In this document: positions 1-10,597 of the stretch, piece after piece
Position numbering within the stretch: the stretch's first letter is position 1
How the letters are laid out: each line of letters starts with the position of its first letter
DNA from: Gari tellinella
Taxonomy: Eukaryota > Mollusca > Bivalvia > Cardiida > Psammobiidae
Direction: 5' to 3'
Assembly (NCBI GenBank): GCA_922989275.2
Contig: OV277857.1
Coordinates: 84,623,321 to 84,687,320, forward strand
DNA length: 64,000 nucleotides
The notes under the pieces: generated by a model
Told to the model about the DNA's origin: nothing
The model's input: only the letters and a program-made list of their open reading frames with translations
Databases searched by the model: none
Made by a program: the position numbers and the translations under genes

Positions 1-650
1 CAATTTACTTTCCAAAATAAGCATTAATAAAAAGATTAGCATCTATGAACTCGTAGTCGGATACAAATTACATTACAAAGCCTATCAAGAAGTAAATATT
101 ATCATAGGGAACATTATGTACTCTGTCTACAAAAAGTTACATGAAAAGTGAAAGAAGATCAGTGAATATGATGAACATTCTATACTACGATTTATTATCA
201 TTAGAAAAATACTCCTTTGAGAAGAAATTGAAACATCAAATAATTCAAAAGTTCAACAAAGTATTGAGAGATCAGATTTAATCTCTTACAGTATATGTTG
301 ATTTTGTATAAACATACATGCTTAGTATATGTTTCCTTTGTACATGTTATGTTTTTATGATTGTTATTTAATGTAAATAAACGGACTACCAGTAGGTAGT
401 TCCAAAAAGAAATAAACACCAGCCATCCATTTTTAAAGAAATTCAATGGTTTAGGCACATTTAACAATCTTTCTCCCTTTGTTCTTATTGTGATAACTGG
501 GGAACATTGTTCTTACCATAAATTTCTGTACGGTGGAAACCATTCATAACAGTAGTTTCAAACTAGTTTGGTTTATTTGGGTCCTTATTTACGTCCTTTT
601 CACAATTAAGTCAATGTATACGGTGTATCTCTTAAAATTCTCATCAAAAG
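1..650. other. AT-rich spacer, no gene seen
   Basis: Unique AT-rich DNA. The only open frame (minus, 201-467) is short and rich in Phe, Tyr, Leu and Asn, as expected of AT-rich non-coding sequence. No splice, repeat or RNA signal was recognised. Confidence 0.6.
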
Positions 651-715
651 AATGGAGTCGAACTTTCGACCACAGTTTTACACGACGAGATGCTTAACCA
701 CAACGACAATGAGGC
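651..715 (-). repeat. degraded tRNA-like sequence (SINE head or tRNA pseudogene)
   Basis: Read on the minus strand the segment has an A-box-like stretch (GTTGTGGTTAAGCATC) followed about 30 bases later by a B-box-like stretch (AGTTCGACTCC), the spacing of an internal RNA polymerase III promoter. The anticodon stem does not pair well and the acceptor ends do not match, so this is not an intact tRNA gene. No SINE body or A-rich tail was recognised downstream. Confidence 0.4.
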
Positions 716-2222
716 ATCTGCGTTTCGTAGAAACCGTATTTCTTCAAATCATAGGAATAGCTAAGAAATAATTACAAACTCCAAGGACAAAAACTAGGGA
801 ACTGTAGATTTATTTTAGCAGAACGGCATGTGACAATTTGACAGGTCGGTAGGGATTTATATCTAGACACGCCGATATTCTCCTTGTGTGCTTGCTCGAT
901 CACATTTGGAACTCATTTGTATCGAAGCGCTTCGGCGCAGAACTAAACTCCAGGATTCTGGAATGCACAACAAGGCTAGGTCCACTGCCGCTGCGTGAAC
1001 CTTTTGTCTGTTAGGTGAAATTGGGGGTACGAAACCGGAACTTAACGACCAAGATTCAACTCGAGGCAGACTTTAGTTATTGCAAACTTATCAGTTGTAT
1101 CGTTGAACTGTGACATAAAAGTCTAAAACAGACAACATTTCGTTAGCTCTGTGAGTAAATAGCAACAAATACTTAAGAAGTTCGGACATAGGATTCGAAC
1201 AAGATACATGGAAACTTTGAAAATCAGTAGCTTTGAGTTCGAAATTTATTTTATACAGCCTTATAATACTACGTGTAGTATTAGATAAAGTCAAACTTCA
1301 TTTCACTTTAATTCGAAAGAAGATACGTAGATATTGTCCAAGAAAACGGTGCCGTCAAACATGCATTAAGCAATCATTGAATGAAGAATGACGGATAAAT
1401 GCTTAATGCAGGACATAAACTAATATAGGATCTTTCTGCATTACTGTTGACTTACATTAAGTTTCGAAAACGTATTTTATGATGTTTTATGCTTTAGTTA
1501 CTATCGCTAAAAATGTTTGTTAGCGAGTGTTCCTGTAGGAGAACTGTTTCATTTCTAATTTTTCAAAAACAAATATTATTTTAGATAGGTTTACGTTATT
1601 CTAGAAGATTTTGGTTGTTTGAAAACAAAGCATAAGATATGCTTTTTGTCTGTGGTAAATCTATGTCTTTCCACAGTCTACTCCACAAATAGTATGTCCC
1701 ATGTGTTTACGCCCTGAGTCAAAATATTTATTCTTTATACAGATGTGAAAATGAATGTTCAAAGGCTTACTCAGAATCTGTTTCAGATACAATGTATTAT
1801 GAAAGCAACCCGTGAACTTCAACACTATGATAAATACTGTGACTATGGAATTTGCGCACAGTGAAGTATGTTTCCCTAGTGGAGTTGCTGGAATTGTTAT
1901 ATCACAATCATCTCAAAACAAATACTTCGGAATAAATTTACCCTAGCCCATTTGAGAAAAGATACAATTGTATATTTATGTTACTGGCAAAAATGGCGGT
2001 AATTTATTACACGTGATTCCGGAAAAGTCATCAGTATATTATCGATGATTATTTTTTTCAGCATACTCAAGTCGTCTAGTAACACTTTTTGTGAGTGATG
2101 AAAGAAAGAGGGTAAACGCTTTTGTTCACGGTACACTTCGTTGTTTTCAAACTACTGTTAATCTTATGTGAACCGATCACTCAAGAAAAAGCACATATAT
2201 TGGTATATAAAACACGTGTTCG
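716..2222. other. unique AT-rich DNA, no gene seen
   Basis: No convincing coding region or repeat was recognised. Open frames are below 70 codons and low-complexity in composition. Confidence 0.55.
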
Positions 2223-2294
2223 CTTAAAACAGGATAAAAGTAAAGCAGAAAGCTCCTAATGGAGCTTTCTGCTTTACTTTTGTCCTGCTTTAAG
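2223..2294. repeat. near-perfect 72-bp palindrome (TM-B/PB-A type core)
   Basis: The sequence reads CTTAAAACAGG... to ...CCTGCTTTAAG, with inner arms AAAGTAAAGCAGAAAGCTCC and its complement around a TAAT centre. The same GCAGAAAGCTC type of hairpin recurs near 8.4, 11.0, 12.0, 12.4, 24.4, 34.0, 50.4 and 59.1 kb. Outer element ends are not recognisable here. Confidence 0.8.
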
Positions 2295-2394
2295 CCTTCA
2301 CATATGTGTGAACTAGCTTGATTATTCATAAAAGAGTGGCTGTTTAACACATGCTGCGTGTATAAAACATACAGAGAAGTGTTGCAGTCCATTG

Positions 2395-2805
2395 CGCTTG
2401 TCACGTGGTGTTACATAGCCAGTTGTGACAGCTCCGTCAGTTTCAATTTACAGTGAATATCTATCCTAGAAAACGAGCGCTCGTTCCAAAGCTGGCTTAG
2501 AATACAATAAGCGTCGGCTTCATTATTTTATCCTTATATTTTTACCCTTCCATCATCCCCAGAGACCTTCACACCGCGCCGGGATTCTTGGGCTTAATTG
2601 TTGTAGGGGCTGTTTTTGTTTGTTTATTTGACTGAGATTATCCCCTCTGCCACAAACTAAAAAGAAGGCAGGTCGGGGGGATTCCATGCGATGCTTTGCA
2701 GCGAATGAGATTAGCCTTAATCATCTTTCTGAAATCATCCCTCATCATCACCATCTCATCTTATCATTCACCGGCGCTATCTGACCTATTTCGTGTCGCA
2801 GTGCC
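2395..2805. promoter_or_regulatory. candidate conserved non-coding block
   Basis: About 400 bp of higher-complexity, less AT-rich sequence with none of the window's repeats. It holds a forkhead-type TGTTTGTTTATTT, an Otx/bicoid-type GATTATCCCC and several ATTA homeodomain cores (for example GGGCTTAATTGTTG). It has no long open frame. Such islands near developmental genes are often enhancers; conservation cannot be tested from this sequence alone. Confidence 0.35.
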
Positions 2806-3055
2806 TTAACCCTTTACCTGATAGCCTATTTCTAGAATTGAAAATAGGTTACTACTTAAAGCAGGTTGAAAGTAAAGCAGAATGCGCTTAAGGCGCATTC
2901 TGCTTTACTTTCAGCCTGCTTTAAGCTATCCTGTGCTAGAATATATTGAATTTTTTCCCTATAATATATATTAAATTATTAAATTGGAACTATTTTCTTC
3001 AGCGGATGAATAAATCAGATTCGCTAAAAGTCGCTTCTATGGGGTAAAGGGTTAA
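2806..3055. mobile_element. PB-A MITE, full length
   Basis: 250 bp from TTAACCCTTTACC to GGTAAAGGGTTAA, TTAA at both edges. The left third holds a near-perfect palindrome (about 2858-2930) with arms AAAGCAGGTTGAAAGTAAAG / CTTTACTTTCAGCCTGCTTT. The right part is non-palindromic and includes GGAACTATTTTCTTC. No coding capacity. TTAA ends with CCC at the tips fit a piggyBac-type MITE. Confidence 0.85.
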
Positions 3056-3728
3056 ATACTAACCATCCATCCATCCATTAAACTGATCGTAAACATTAAC
3101 CTTGTCATCTTTATAAAAATATGTGCTTCAATAATTTTGACAGCACTAATTTCTTAAATTTAGATGCCTTAACTTCGATTCGAGTATCAAACAGAGTGGA
3201 TCCTCCAGATCTGACTCCGAGTTACAGGGTGTTTGATCTAGAGTCGAAGTGGTTACTTTTATCGGTAAAAGGATTTTTTCTTATGCAAGCAAATGTTTCA
3301 AATGCGTGTATTTTAAACGTTCATTTTCCAACAATAAAAGCGTTATCTAGAAACACTTACGCATTTTCGACACAGGTGAACATTTTATATACCAAAGCAA
3401 ACTGTGCAGATCTTTATTAAGAGGACGCGATGTCATACATTGCTCTTTGCTTACTAAAATATTAATATTTTCACTATTGGAATATCATTTGCTTACATCG
3501 ATCATCTTTTTTCTGCACGCAATGTCAGTTAAGTATTATGACTGAAAATATTGACATGAAATGAGTGTCAATGGATTTTATTCTGATCAGACGCCGAGTT
3601 ATCTTAACAGTTTGCCAATACAAGTGGGTGGGATGAAATAAACTCACTAACAGCTAAGGTCAACATAGTCAACCCATAAGAAGCTGCTTTGATCTTTAGT
3701 AGATGTAATATTACCTAGAGCCTAGATA
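3056..3728. other. spacer, no gene seen
   Basis: Begins with a short CATC tandem at 3063-3080. A 99-codon open frame (plus, 3121-3420) has no recognisable domain and no splice context, and is probably chance. Confidence 0.5.
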
Positions 3729-6700
3729 GTTTATTTCTTTATTTCTGTCTCTTCTTTGTACATCAAAGTTACATTACAGTTCATGCAAGTTACAGTTTCA
3801 CATGTATGTACAAAGTCATTCATTATTGAATTATAAGAGACGATCACAGTTATTCATGATACATAGCATAATCATAGGAACAAAATATAGTATATACAGA
3901 AGGTAAATGCACATATCACCTTTTAATGCTGCACACTAAACTGTTACAGTGTAAGCTTTAGTGTGTTTAAAAAATTACTAAGATCAAGTTCAATAAAAGC
4001 TAACGACAGCAATAGAAGGCCAACAAGCCACACAATGAAGTGTTTTTTGTTTTTTTTTGTTTTTTTAAAAAATAAAAAATCAAAACAAAAACGAATATTA
4101 CCTCAAGCCAGACTTGAAGTAAACTTATTAAAAGGTGATATCTACTAGATGTAAAAAAAAATGAAATGTTCTAGAATAATGACGTCATTATATACAATAA
4201 AAGGTAATTGATTCAATAATATACTGATTAAATATAAACTAAACAATATGTTTGGTAAATGAATACATGTTTTAAGAAGTGTACAAGAGACTTGAGCGCC
4301 TCCTTAAAATTAAAAAGCAGGATTTGGCAGCAATACGTACAATTGATGGACATGAAAATATAAATATGAATTTATCATAGTTACTTTTCAGTTCGAAACC
4401 TGCATCGATCTCTGATGCTTTGCTATATAAAACATTTCTAATATCTGTATATTTTGAACAGTCTGTAATTACATGCAATTCATTTTCAACTTCAGTTATA
4501 CAAAACGGACATACTCTTCTTTCAACATCTAGTCGTTCATATCTCCCTGTCTCTAGACGCAGGGGCGCAACACCACAGCGAAACTTAGCAAAAGCACTCC
4601 GATGTTTAGACGGGATAATCATTTTTACATAACATTCTGGTAAAATTTCATGCTTGAACAATGCATAAGTAGGCAATTTATTTCCACCATTTCTGGACAT
4701 AGACTGCTTCCTTGTTATTGTGTTGCTCCACTGTGTTTTAAATCTAGATAATGCATTACATTTTAATTTATTTACTAATGCATGTTTATTTATGACAGTA
4801 TCAATCATACAAAACTCATTGCAATTTAGGTCACGAAATATTTTACATACATTAAAATTCCAATTTTTACATGATCTGTTTGCTTTAGCATGACAGTATA
4901 GAAATATACGTTTATTAATTCGTTCAGAGCTCATATTACAGCATCTAGACCAATGATTTGCTACAGCATTAAACTGTCTGACTGAGACCGGGTCCCACCC
5001 CATATCTCCTATTACTGCTGCAGTAGGTGTGTAACGTCCTACTCCCAGGTAAAAGCGCATTGCACGATTGTGCACTGCTTCAATGCAAGAAAAAGTTTTT
5101 GTGCCCCAAACAGCGGCTCCATAACTAATGACAGGCCAAACTGTACTATTATAAAGTTTGGTATATACATTATATGGCAAACCTCCAGCATTTTTGTGTT
5201 TTACTACCAACAGACCAAATGCTCTACTTGCGGCTTTAGCAACAAATTTAGCTGTTATGTTAAAATCAAGGAGTTCGTTTAAATGTAAGCCGAGATAGAC
5301 ATATTTATCTGTAACAGCAATAGTGTCATCTCCACATGTAAAATTGGACAAAGTTTGTCTGACAGACGGGGGTCTAAAATGGACAACACTATTTTTTTGA
5401 CAGTTTAAAAACATATGATTGTTAACACTCCATTTATGTAAAACATCAAGAAGAGCTTGTAACTGGGCTTCGCTTTCGGCAAGCAAGACAACATCGTCTG
5501 CATATAATAAAATACAAAGAGTTTCCCCATTTCCAACATCTATACCAATACCTAATTCCTTTGCAGCAGTAGCCAAATCGTCAATAAAACAGTTAAAAAG
5601 AACAGGTGAAATATTACATCCCTGTCTAAGACCAACAGATACATCAAACCAATCTGTATACATATTATTCAATCGTACACATGACTTTACTGAGGTATAC
5701 AATGACTTAATAGCATTGTGTAGCTTTCCGTGTACACCCATACGTTTTAATTTATGCCAAAGAAGGTCTCTGTCGATCGAGTCATACGCTTTTTTAAAGT
5801 CAATGAAAGCAGCAAATGTAGACTTTTTGTGTTTCATTCTAGTTTCTATTAAAGATGTTAAAGATGACAAGTGGTCTATAGTACTTCGTTTTGATCTAAA
5901 CCCATTCTGTTCGTCATTTAATTTACCCGTAGACTCAACCCACTTAGACATTCTAGCATTTAGTACACTACAATACAACTTATACATCACAGGTGCTAAG
6001 GTTATACCCCTGTAGCTCAGAGGCTCTCTAAAATCATTTGTTCCTGACTTTGGAATGGGATTAATTATGCCTTTTCCCCAGTCAGTTGGAATTTTACCAC
6101 TAGTAAAACATATATTGAAGAGAATATGTAAAAACGAAACAGATGTCACGTTTTTAAATATCTCTACGTGCATGCGATCTATACCACAAGCCTTGCCATT
6201 ATTTGCATTATTCACCGCCTTTCGCACCTCTTCAATTGATATGCAATCATTAAAACCTTCCAAATCATTAACATCTTGATTAAAAACTTCAGTATCATCA
6301 TGCACTGTTTCATTATCTAAATTCAAACTGTTTACAGGGTTGTACAATTGTTCAAAACTTGATTTCCATTTATCCAGTACCAAGTTCACATCATTAAGTA
6401 TACTACCATCGTCCGTTTTAATTTCCATTGGTATAACATGTTTTTTTTTGTTTTTAGCTACACCAATTTTACCAATTGATTTCCAGAAAGCATTATTATC
6501 ATTATCAGCTAAATCTACAAGTTCTGTTTGAGAATATCTACGTTTACATCTCTGTACCATCCTGCTAAATTGCTTATGCAGTAATACATATTCAGATTTA
6601 TGTAATTGCCTATCAGAATTAGACTTAGATGATAACCATTTTTTCTCTGCTGCACATGTTCTATTCCATAATAGGTCAAGTTCACCATTCCACCACGGTT

Positions 6701-6734
6701 TACCAACCCGTCTACCTTTATTCGACCTCGGCAG
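3729..6734 (-). mobile_element. 5'-truncated non-LTR retrotransposon (LINE)
   Basis: The minus-strand element contains a long reverse transcriptase frame, about 540 bp of 3' UTR (4271 down to 3729), and a 3' end of AAATAAAG-type repeats (complement of 3729-3752) that doubles as an AATAAA signal, typical of LINE tails. The endonuclease domain that would precede the RT domain is missing. The 5' edge at about 6734 meets a tRNA-like SINE head. The long intact frame suggests a fairly recent insertion. No target-site duplication was found. Confidence 0.85.
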
Positions 6735-6749
6735 TGCAGTAGTTAGCAC
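4272..6749 (-). CDS. LINE reverse transcriptase, 5'-truncated ORF2-like frame
   Basis: The frame is 825 codons. Residues 17-24 (GKPWWNGE) match the linker that follows the endonuclease in many LINEs. The RT domain spans about 185-455, with the first catalytic Asp in FIDFKKAYDSID (about 315-326), GLRQGCNISP (373-382) and the catalytic YADD box at 416-419 (plus-strand position about 5493-5504). A C-terminal zinc-knuckle-like Cys747-Cys750-His759-Cys764 is present. It would perform target-primed reverse transcription of its own RNA, but lacks the apurinic-type endonuclease. The first dozen residues read into adjacent SINE DNA, so the Met is not a real start. The clade was not assigned. Confidence 0.9.
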   Translation of the reverse strand: MLTTALPRSNKGRRVGKPWWNGELDLLWNRTCAAEKKWLSSKSNSDRQLHKSEYVLLHKQFSRMVQRCKRRYSQTELVDLADNDNNAFWKSIGKIGVAKNKKKHVIPMEIKTDDGSILNDVNLVLDKWKSSFEQLYNPVNSLNLDNETVHDDTEVFNQDVNDLEGFNDCISIEEVRKAVNNANNGKACGIDRMHVEIFKNVTSVSFLHILFNICFTSGKIPTDWGKGIINPIPKSGTNDFREPLSYRGITLAPVMYKLYCSVLNARMSKWVESTGKLNDEQNGFRSKRSTIDHLSSLTSLIETRMKHKKSTFAAFIDFKKAYDSIDRDLLWHKLKRMGVHGKLHNAIKSLYTSVKSCVRLNNMYTDWFDVSVGLRQGCNISPVLFNCFIDDLATAAKELGIGIDVGNGETLCILLYADDVVLLAESEAQLQALLDVLHKWSVNNHMFLNCQKNSVVHFRPPSVRQTLSNFTCGDDTIAVTDKYVYLGLHLNELLDFNITAKFVAKAASRAFGLLVVKHKNAGGLPYNVYTKLYNSTVWPVISYGAAVWGTKTFSCIEAVHNRAMRFYLGVGRYTPTAAVIGDMGWDPVSVRQFNAVANHWSRCCNMSSERINKRIFLYCHAKANRSCKNWNFNVCKIFRDLNCNEFCMIDTVINKHALVNKLKCNALSRFKTQWSNTITRKQSMSRNGGNKLPTYALFKHEILPECYVKMIIPSKHRSAFAKFRCGVAPLRLETGRYERLDVERRVCPFCITEVENELHVITDCSKYTDIRNVLYSKASEIDAGFELKSNYDKFIFIFSCPSIVRIAAKSCFLILRRRSSLLYTS

Positions 6750-6955
6750 ACCCGCTTCTCACAAATGCTGTCTCGAGCTCAAACCCGGCTCAAGGCAATG
6801 TGTGAGAGAGTACATTCGTCGCCCGTCCGGACATGTGTTTTTTCTCCAGCAACTCCTGTTTCCTCACACAGAAATGACCAAATACGCCACCATTCAACCC
6901 AATGAGAATGATTTGTATAAGTTGGTAAAGCTTGTTGCGTTGTCGATGTAAAGTT
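6726..6955 (+). mobile_element. tRNA-headed SINE
   Basis: An A-box-like stretch (GCAGTAGTTAGCACACCCGC, 6735-6754) is followed by a B-box-like GAGCTCAAACCCGG (6776-6789), as in tRNA-derived SINE promoters. The body runs through a Cys-free GC-richer segment to a weak T/A-rich end near 6955. It lies directly against the truncated 5' edge of the minus-strand LINE. The 3' boundary is approximate. Confidence 0.6.
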
Positions 6956-7011
6956 TTAGTATTGCTGCATTCGTTTTCTTTTCTATATAATTGACTATTC
7001 ATATTGACACA

Positions 7012-7263
7012 TTAACCCTTTACCTGATAGCCTATTTGTAGTATTAAAGATAGGTGACTACTTAAAGCAGGTTGAAAGTAAAGTAGAATGCGCCTTAGGG
7101 CGCATTCTGCTTTACTTTCAGCCTGCTTTAAGCTATCATGTGCTATAATATAGAAAATATTCCTTATAATACATATTCATTACTGATTAAATTGGAACTA
7201 TTTTCTTCAGCGGATGAATAAATCACATCCGCTAAAAGGCGCTTCTATAGGGGAAAGGGTTAA
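7012..7263. mobile_element. PB-A MITE, full length
   Basis: 252 bp, TTAACCCTTTACCTGATAG at the left and CTATAGGGGAAAGGGTTAA at the right. The palindromic core (about 7062-7133) is centred on GCGCCTTAGGGCGC. Same orientation as the copy at 2806. Confidence 0.88.
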
Positions 7264-7497
7264 TTTTTACGGTTTTCGGAGAATAGAATAACGGTAAAAT
7301 CTAACTTTTTTATATTTTAAAACTAACAGATCACTTCTTACTTGCCTTTACAGTACATTCCGTCATAACCCTTCACTGCTATGACGTCATCAGCTTGAAA
7401 AGATTGTCGTCTGATTTTATTTTTCAAACGAATATTTTAGGCATATTGACCTAAGAAATATTAAAATGAGTGGCCAACAGCTATGCTCCTGGTAAGA

Positions 7498-7566
7498 TGA
7501 TAATAATAATAATAATAATAAATGTAATAATAATAATAATAAATCTAATAATAATACTGATAATAA
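7498..7566. repeat. (AAT)n microsatellite
   Basis: Interrupted AAT/ATA trinucleotide tract with three runs separated by TGT, CT and CTG interruptions. It produces a low-complexity Leu-rich open frame on the minus strand. Confidence 0.9.
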
Positions 7567-7938
7567 AGACTTTATTTCAAGAGGGTAACACAATTTGTAC
7601 ACACAAACAACTAATTTTCCATGTGGTTCTCAAGACGTAACGTTACGCTACGTCTGATTAGGATCCAAACTGTTTGCAAATAACCATGGTACTCGAGATA
7701 AGACAGTGCATGGGTAAAGCAATTCCTAAAACGTATACGTAGATACAATGACATGGTTGCTGCTGAGTGCAAGACCCAAAATAAATATGAAAAATATGTT
7801 AAAGAGTTCGTATTGTTACTTTGCAAAAGTTGTGTGCTGCACTTAGCAGTATCCCGTGCTAAGAAATACAAATACTGTGTTAATCTTTATTGACTTGCAA
7901 CTGAACACTAGGTTTACTGTAAACTTATAAGTGTTTAT
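7567..7938. other. spacer with half of a PB-C hairpin
   Basis: Positions about 7625-7715 (CGTCTGATTAGGATCC... CAAACTGTTTGCAAATAACC) correspond to the right arm and right flank of PB-C. The remainder is unassigned, and the short minus-strand frame across it is not supported as a gene. Confidence 0.45.
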
Positions 7939-8166
7939 TTAACTCTTTCTCTACCAAATTAATCGTGAGAGTTTACCCCTTCACTGTTTAATTATCGTCT
8001 GCTTCAATATTGCTGTCTGCAATATTATTTCGAAGTTAGATTTAAGGCAGTGTAATTACGTAATTTCAAAACAAGTGGCAAACAGCTTTGATCCTGATCA
8101 GACGCCGTCAAGATCAAAATTGTTTGCAAATGCGCTGTATGACGTCATTGAGAGTGAAAGGGTTAA
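7939..8166. mobile_element. PB-C MITE, inverted orientation
   Basis: 228 bp between TTAACTCTTTCTCTACCA and GAGAGTGAAAGGGTTAA. It carries the characteristic ATCGTCTGCTTCAATATTG segment and a shortened hairpin with arms CAGCTTTGATCCTGATCAG / reduced partner. The centre of the palindrome has lost sequence. Confidence 0.75.
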
Positions 8167-8402
8167 CTATAAACAATACACGTTGCCGTTGAAATGTGCA
8201 ATTCAGATGGCGCAGTGCTGTCTTTGCTATATTACAATTACCTTGCATTTTCATAGTATGCAAACACATTTTAATATCGGTATACCGGATAAAATCTATT
8301 TAATTAATTGAGAAACGGAAGAGGAGGAATATTGCCATTCTTCACGATACTGTAAAACTTTTGTTTGCTCAGAGAAAAGGTAAATATACCTATATTGATT
8401 GG

Positions 8403-8482
8403 TAAATGGCAAAGTAAGACATCCGTAAGGCAGAAAACATCTATAGGAGTTTTCTGCTTTTATTTAATCTTGTATCATGCTT
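8403..8482. repeat. imperfect hairpin, TM-B type core
   Basis: Arms around GGCAGAAAACATCTATAGG/AGTTTTCTGC followed by TGCTTTAAG. This is a diverged relative of the 2223 palindrome, and outer ends are not resolved. Confidence 0.5.
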
Positions 8483-8519
8483 TAAGTCTTATGAGTAACA
8501 GCTTAATCCACTACTCAAT

Positions 8520-8765
8520 AAATACCCATTTATACGTCTTTAAATTAGTCCTCCATTTAAGAAAAAAATTCCACTTTATACAGTTCTTGATACATGTACA
8601 TGCATGTACCATACGAAATATTTTCTACATCATAGCCAATGGTACTCAAAGCAGGCTTAAAGTAAAGCAGAATGCGCCTTCATACCCATTCTGCTTTATT
8701 TTCAACCTGCTTTGAATGGTCACCTGTCCTCAAAAAAGGAACTAGTCTATGGGGTTATAGGTTAA
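8520..8765. mobile_element. PB-A MITE, inverted, degraded left end
   Basis: The hairpin at about 8645-8714 (AAAGCAGGCTTAAAGTAAAG to TTTCAACCTGCTTT) and right end CTATGGGGTTATAGGTTAA identify PB-A. The left terminal repeat is eroded. Confidence 0.65.
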
Positions 8766-8817
8766 AACAACTTTGCCAAAATCACAGTTACCTGTGTAAA
8801 GCTCTACATTAACACCC

Positions 8818-9050
8818 TTAACCCATCTGTGCCCACGATCCCATATATGGGACATATGCAAACAGTGTAGACTCTGATCAGACGCCGCATTATGCGGCGT
8901 CTGATCAGAGACTACACTGTTTGCTGATAGGAATTTCAATATAAAACAAAATGAAAATGAAAATTTTGACCAGGCATCCCTTTGATAAAAAATAGACTAA
9001 TCCAATATATAAATATGGAAGACTGAATCCAATGGGCACAAATGGGTTAA
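8818..9050. mobile_element. PB-E MITE (TTAA ends) with PB-C-like core
   Basis: 233 bp with 18-bp ends TTAACCCATCTGTGCCCA / TGGGCACAAATGGGTTAA. The 67-bp palindrome at 8858-8924 has arms GCAAACAGTGTAG...CTACACTGTTTGC around GACGCCGCATTATGCGGCGTC. Ends differ from PB-C but the hairpin is clearly related. Confidence 0.85.
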
Positions 9051-9836
9051 ATGTTCATGTACAGATGTAATATAGATTATTGGCCACAAGCAAATGTGTA
9101 CCATAAAAAATAAGAATAATTAAAAAATGAGATGTATAGTCGAGTTTGTCACGTTCTATTTTTTAAGAAATAGATAAAATTATTGAAGTACAGTTTATAC
9201 TCAAATTGGATATTTTGTCAATATATTCGCCATTACGTTGCATATGTTATATGCATGACAAAGTCGGGTTGTTAAAGCGCTGCTACCCATTTATGCTCCA
9301 AATACTGATGTCCATCCGATGCAAACAGTTTGGAATGTGTGAATAAGCTCCAAACTGGTTGCCATTTAGATTAAAATTGTTCTTCGGTATTTTCAAATCT
9401 TTTCATTTTCTACTTTTATCACTTTGCGTTTGCGTTTAGTCACTTTAAAACAGACATTGGTCATTTTTTCCCAACCGCGTTTGAGTTCTATTTTGTCCTG
9501 TATTGAAAATGTGCTGAGTTGTAACTTGAATTGTGATTGTTATATTACCCGTAAATTATTCGCGCCATGAAAAACTAAGATACATCGATATTACAAAAAA
9601 TGTAATCAAACATCTTCTTCCGAACCGGAAAACCGGTGTCTCACTTTTGTCCATACTGTTTGTCACTTTGAACAGAATTTTGCAGATCACCATTTTACGC
9701 TACAGTCAGTTATTTTACAGCGATCGCTACAAAAGAATTGAAGGTGTCAGCTTAATGTAGGAAATGTAAGGCTAGAAAACTACATTAGAAGCATTCTCTA
9801 TTACGAGTGTCCTGCGTTAAGATTTCACTTTTTTCT
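9051..9836. other. spacer with weak hairpin remnant, no gene seen
   Basis: A short remnant at about 9315-9365 (GCAAACAGTTTGGAATG...AAGCTCCAAACTGGTTGCC) has lost its centre. The 75-codon frame at 9533-9760 (plus) has no recognisable motif. Confidence 0.45.
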
Positions 9837-10058
9837 TACTCTTTGCACGCTAGCGGCGGATATACCTGCCATAGTGATTACCTCTGCAAACAGATTGGAT
9901 CCAGAAGAGACGCCGTGTTACGCGGCGTCTCATCATGATCCAAACTTTTTGTCATTCTGATAATGATTTAATAGAAATTTTGAAAATTGTAATTTTAGAA
10001 CGATAGCAGACGAAAAATTGTTGCAGACTAAAAAGATACCCAGCATGCAAAGAGTTAA
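9837..10058. mobile_element. PB-F MITE
   Basis: Ends TTACTCTTTGCACGCTAGCG / CCAGCATGCAAAGAGTTAA. The inner palindrome (about 9889-9955) has GACGCCGTGTTACGCGGCGTC at its centre and CAGATTGGATCC arms. The right part carries the CAGACGA motif shared with PB-C. Confidence 0.8.
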
Positions 10059-10214
10059 TAAACCTCTATCCATGGATAAACTCTCTTTTTACATCAGATA
10101 CATTAATATTATATCAAAGTACCGTTACATATGGTTCATGTTGAAAAGCATTGAGCATGGATGTGAAATCGAAACTGCTCAATTTTTACAGAACGGGAAC
10201 CGAATATAAATACT

Positions 10215-10290
10215 CTTTGCACATAGTGTAGACCCAGATCAGAGGAAACCTTCAGAAACCTTCTGAGCAGGATCTGCACTGTTTGTCAAA
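10215..10290. repeat. hairpin remnant, GACCC-type arms
   Basis: Arms AGTGTAGACCCAGATCAG / reduced partner GAGCAGGATCTGCACTGTTTG with a duplicated CCTTCAGAAACCTTC centre. Relative of the PB-H core. Confidence 0.5.
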
Positions 10291-10597
10291 CTATGTGTTT
10301 TTTGTTTTGATTTTACAAACTTGTGAACTCTTTAAGAGTCAATGTAAACCGGTCATCTATTAGAGAAAAGAGGAATCCATTTACAATTCATCATTGTGAA
10401 TGTTGAATATATAACCAACAAGATAAATAATAAACATATCCGAATCATGGGCAAAAACGAAATGGAAGCGAACAGCCGCTGTTTCTGACTGGCGCCCAAA
10501 GATTTTATGGCGTTTTGATGACATAAGTTTTCTAGCTTGTAAGCTCATTATATTTCAGAAGTTAAAGACGTAGACGTGATAGATGGCCTGAGCTCCT

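Noticed and set aside
2223..2294. Hairpin as a possible terminator or microRNA precursor
   Set aside because: The same structure is scattered as part of mobile elements; nothing supports a specific RNA gene, and bacterial-type terminators do not apply.
5419..6015. 198-codon plus-strand frame opposite the LINE
   Set aside because: It is the antisense of the reverse transcriptase domain, whose motifs are on the minus strand.
7417..7602. Leu-rich membrane-like small protein on the minus strand
   Set aside because: It is a translation of the AAT microsatellite.
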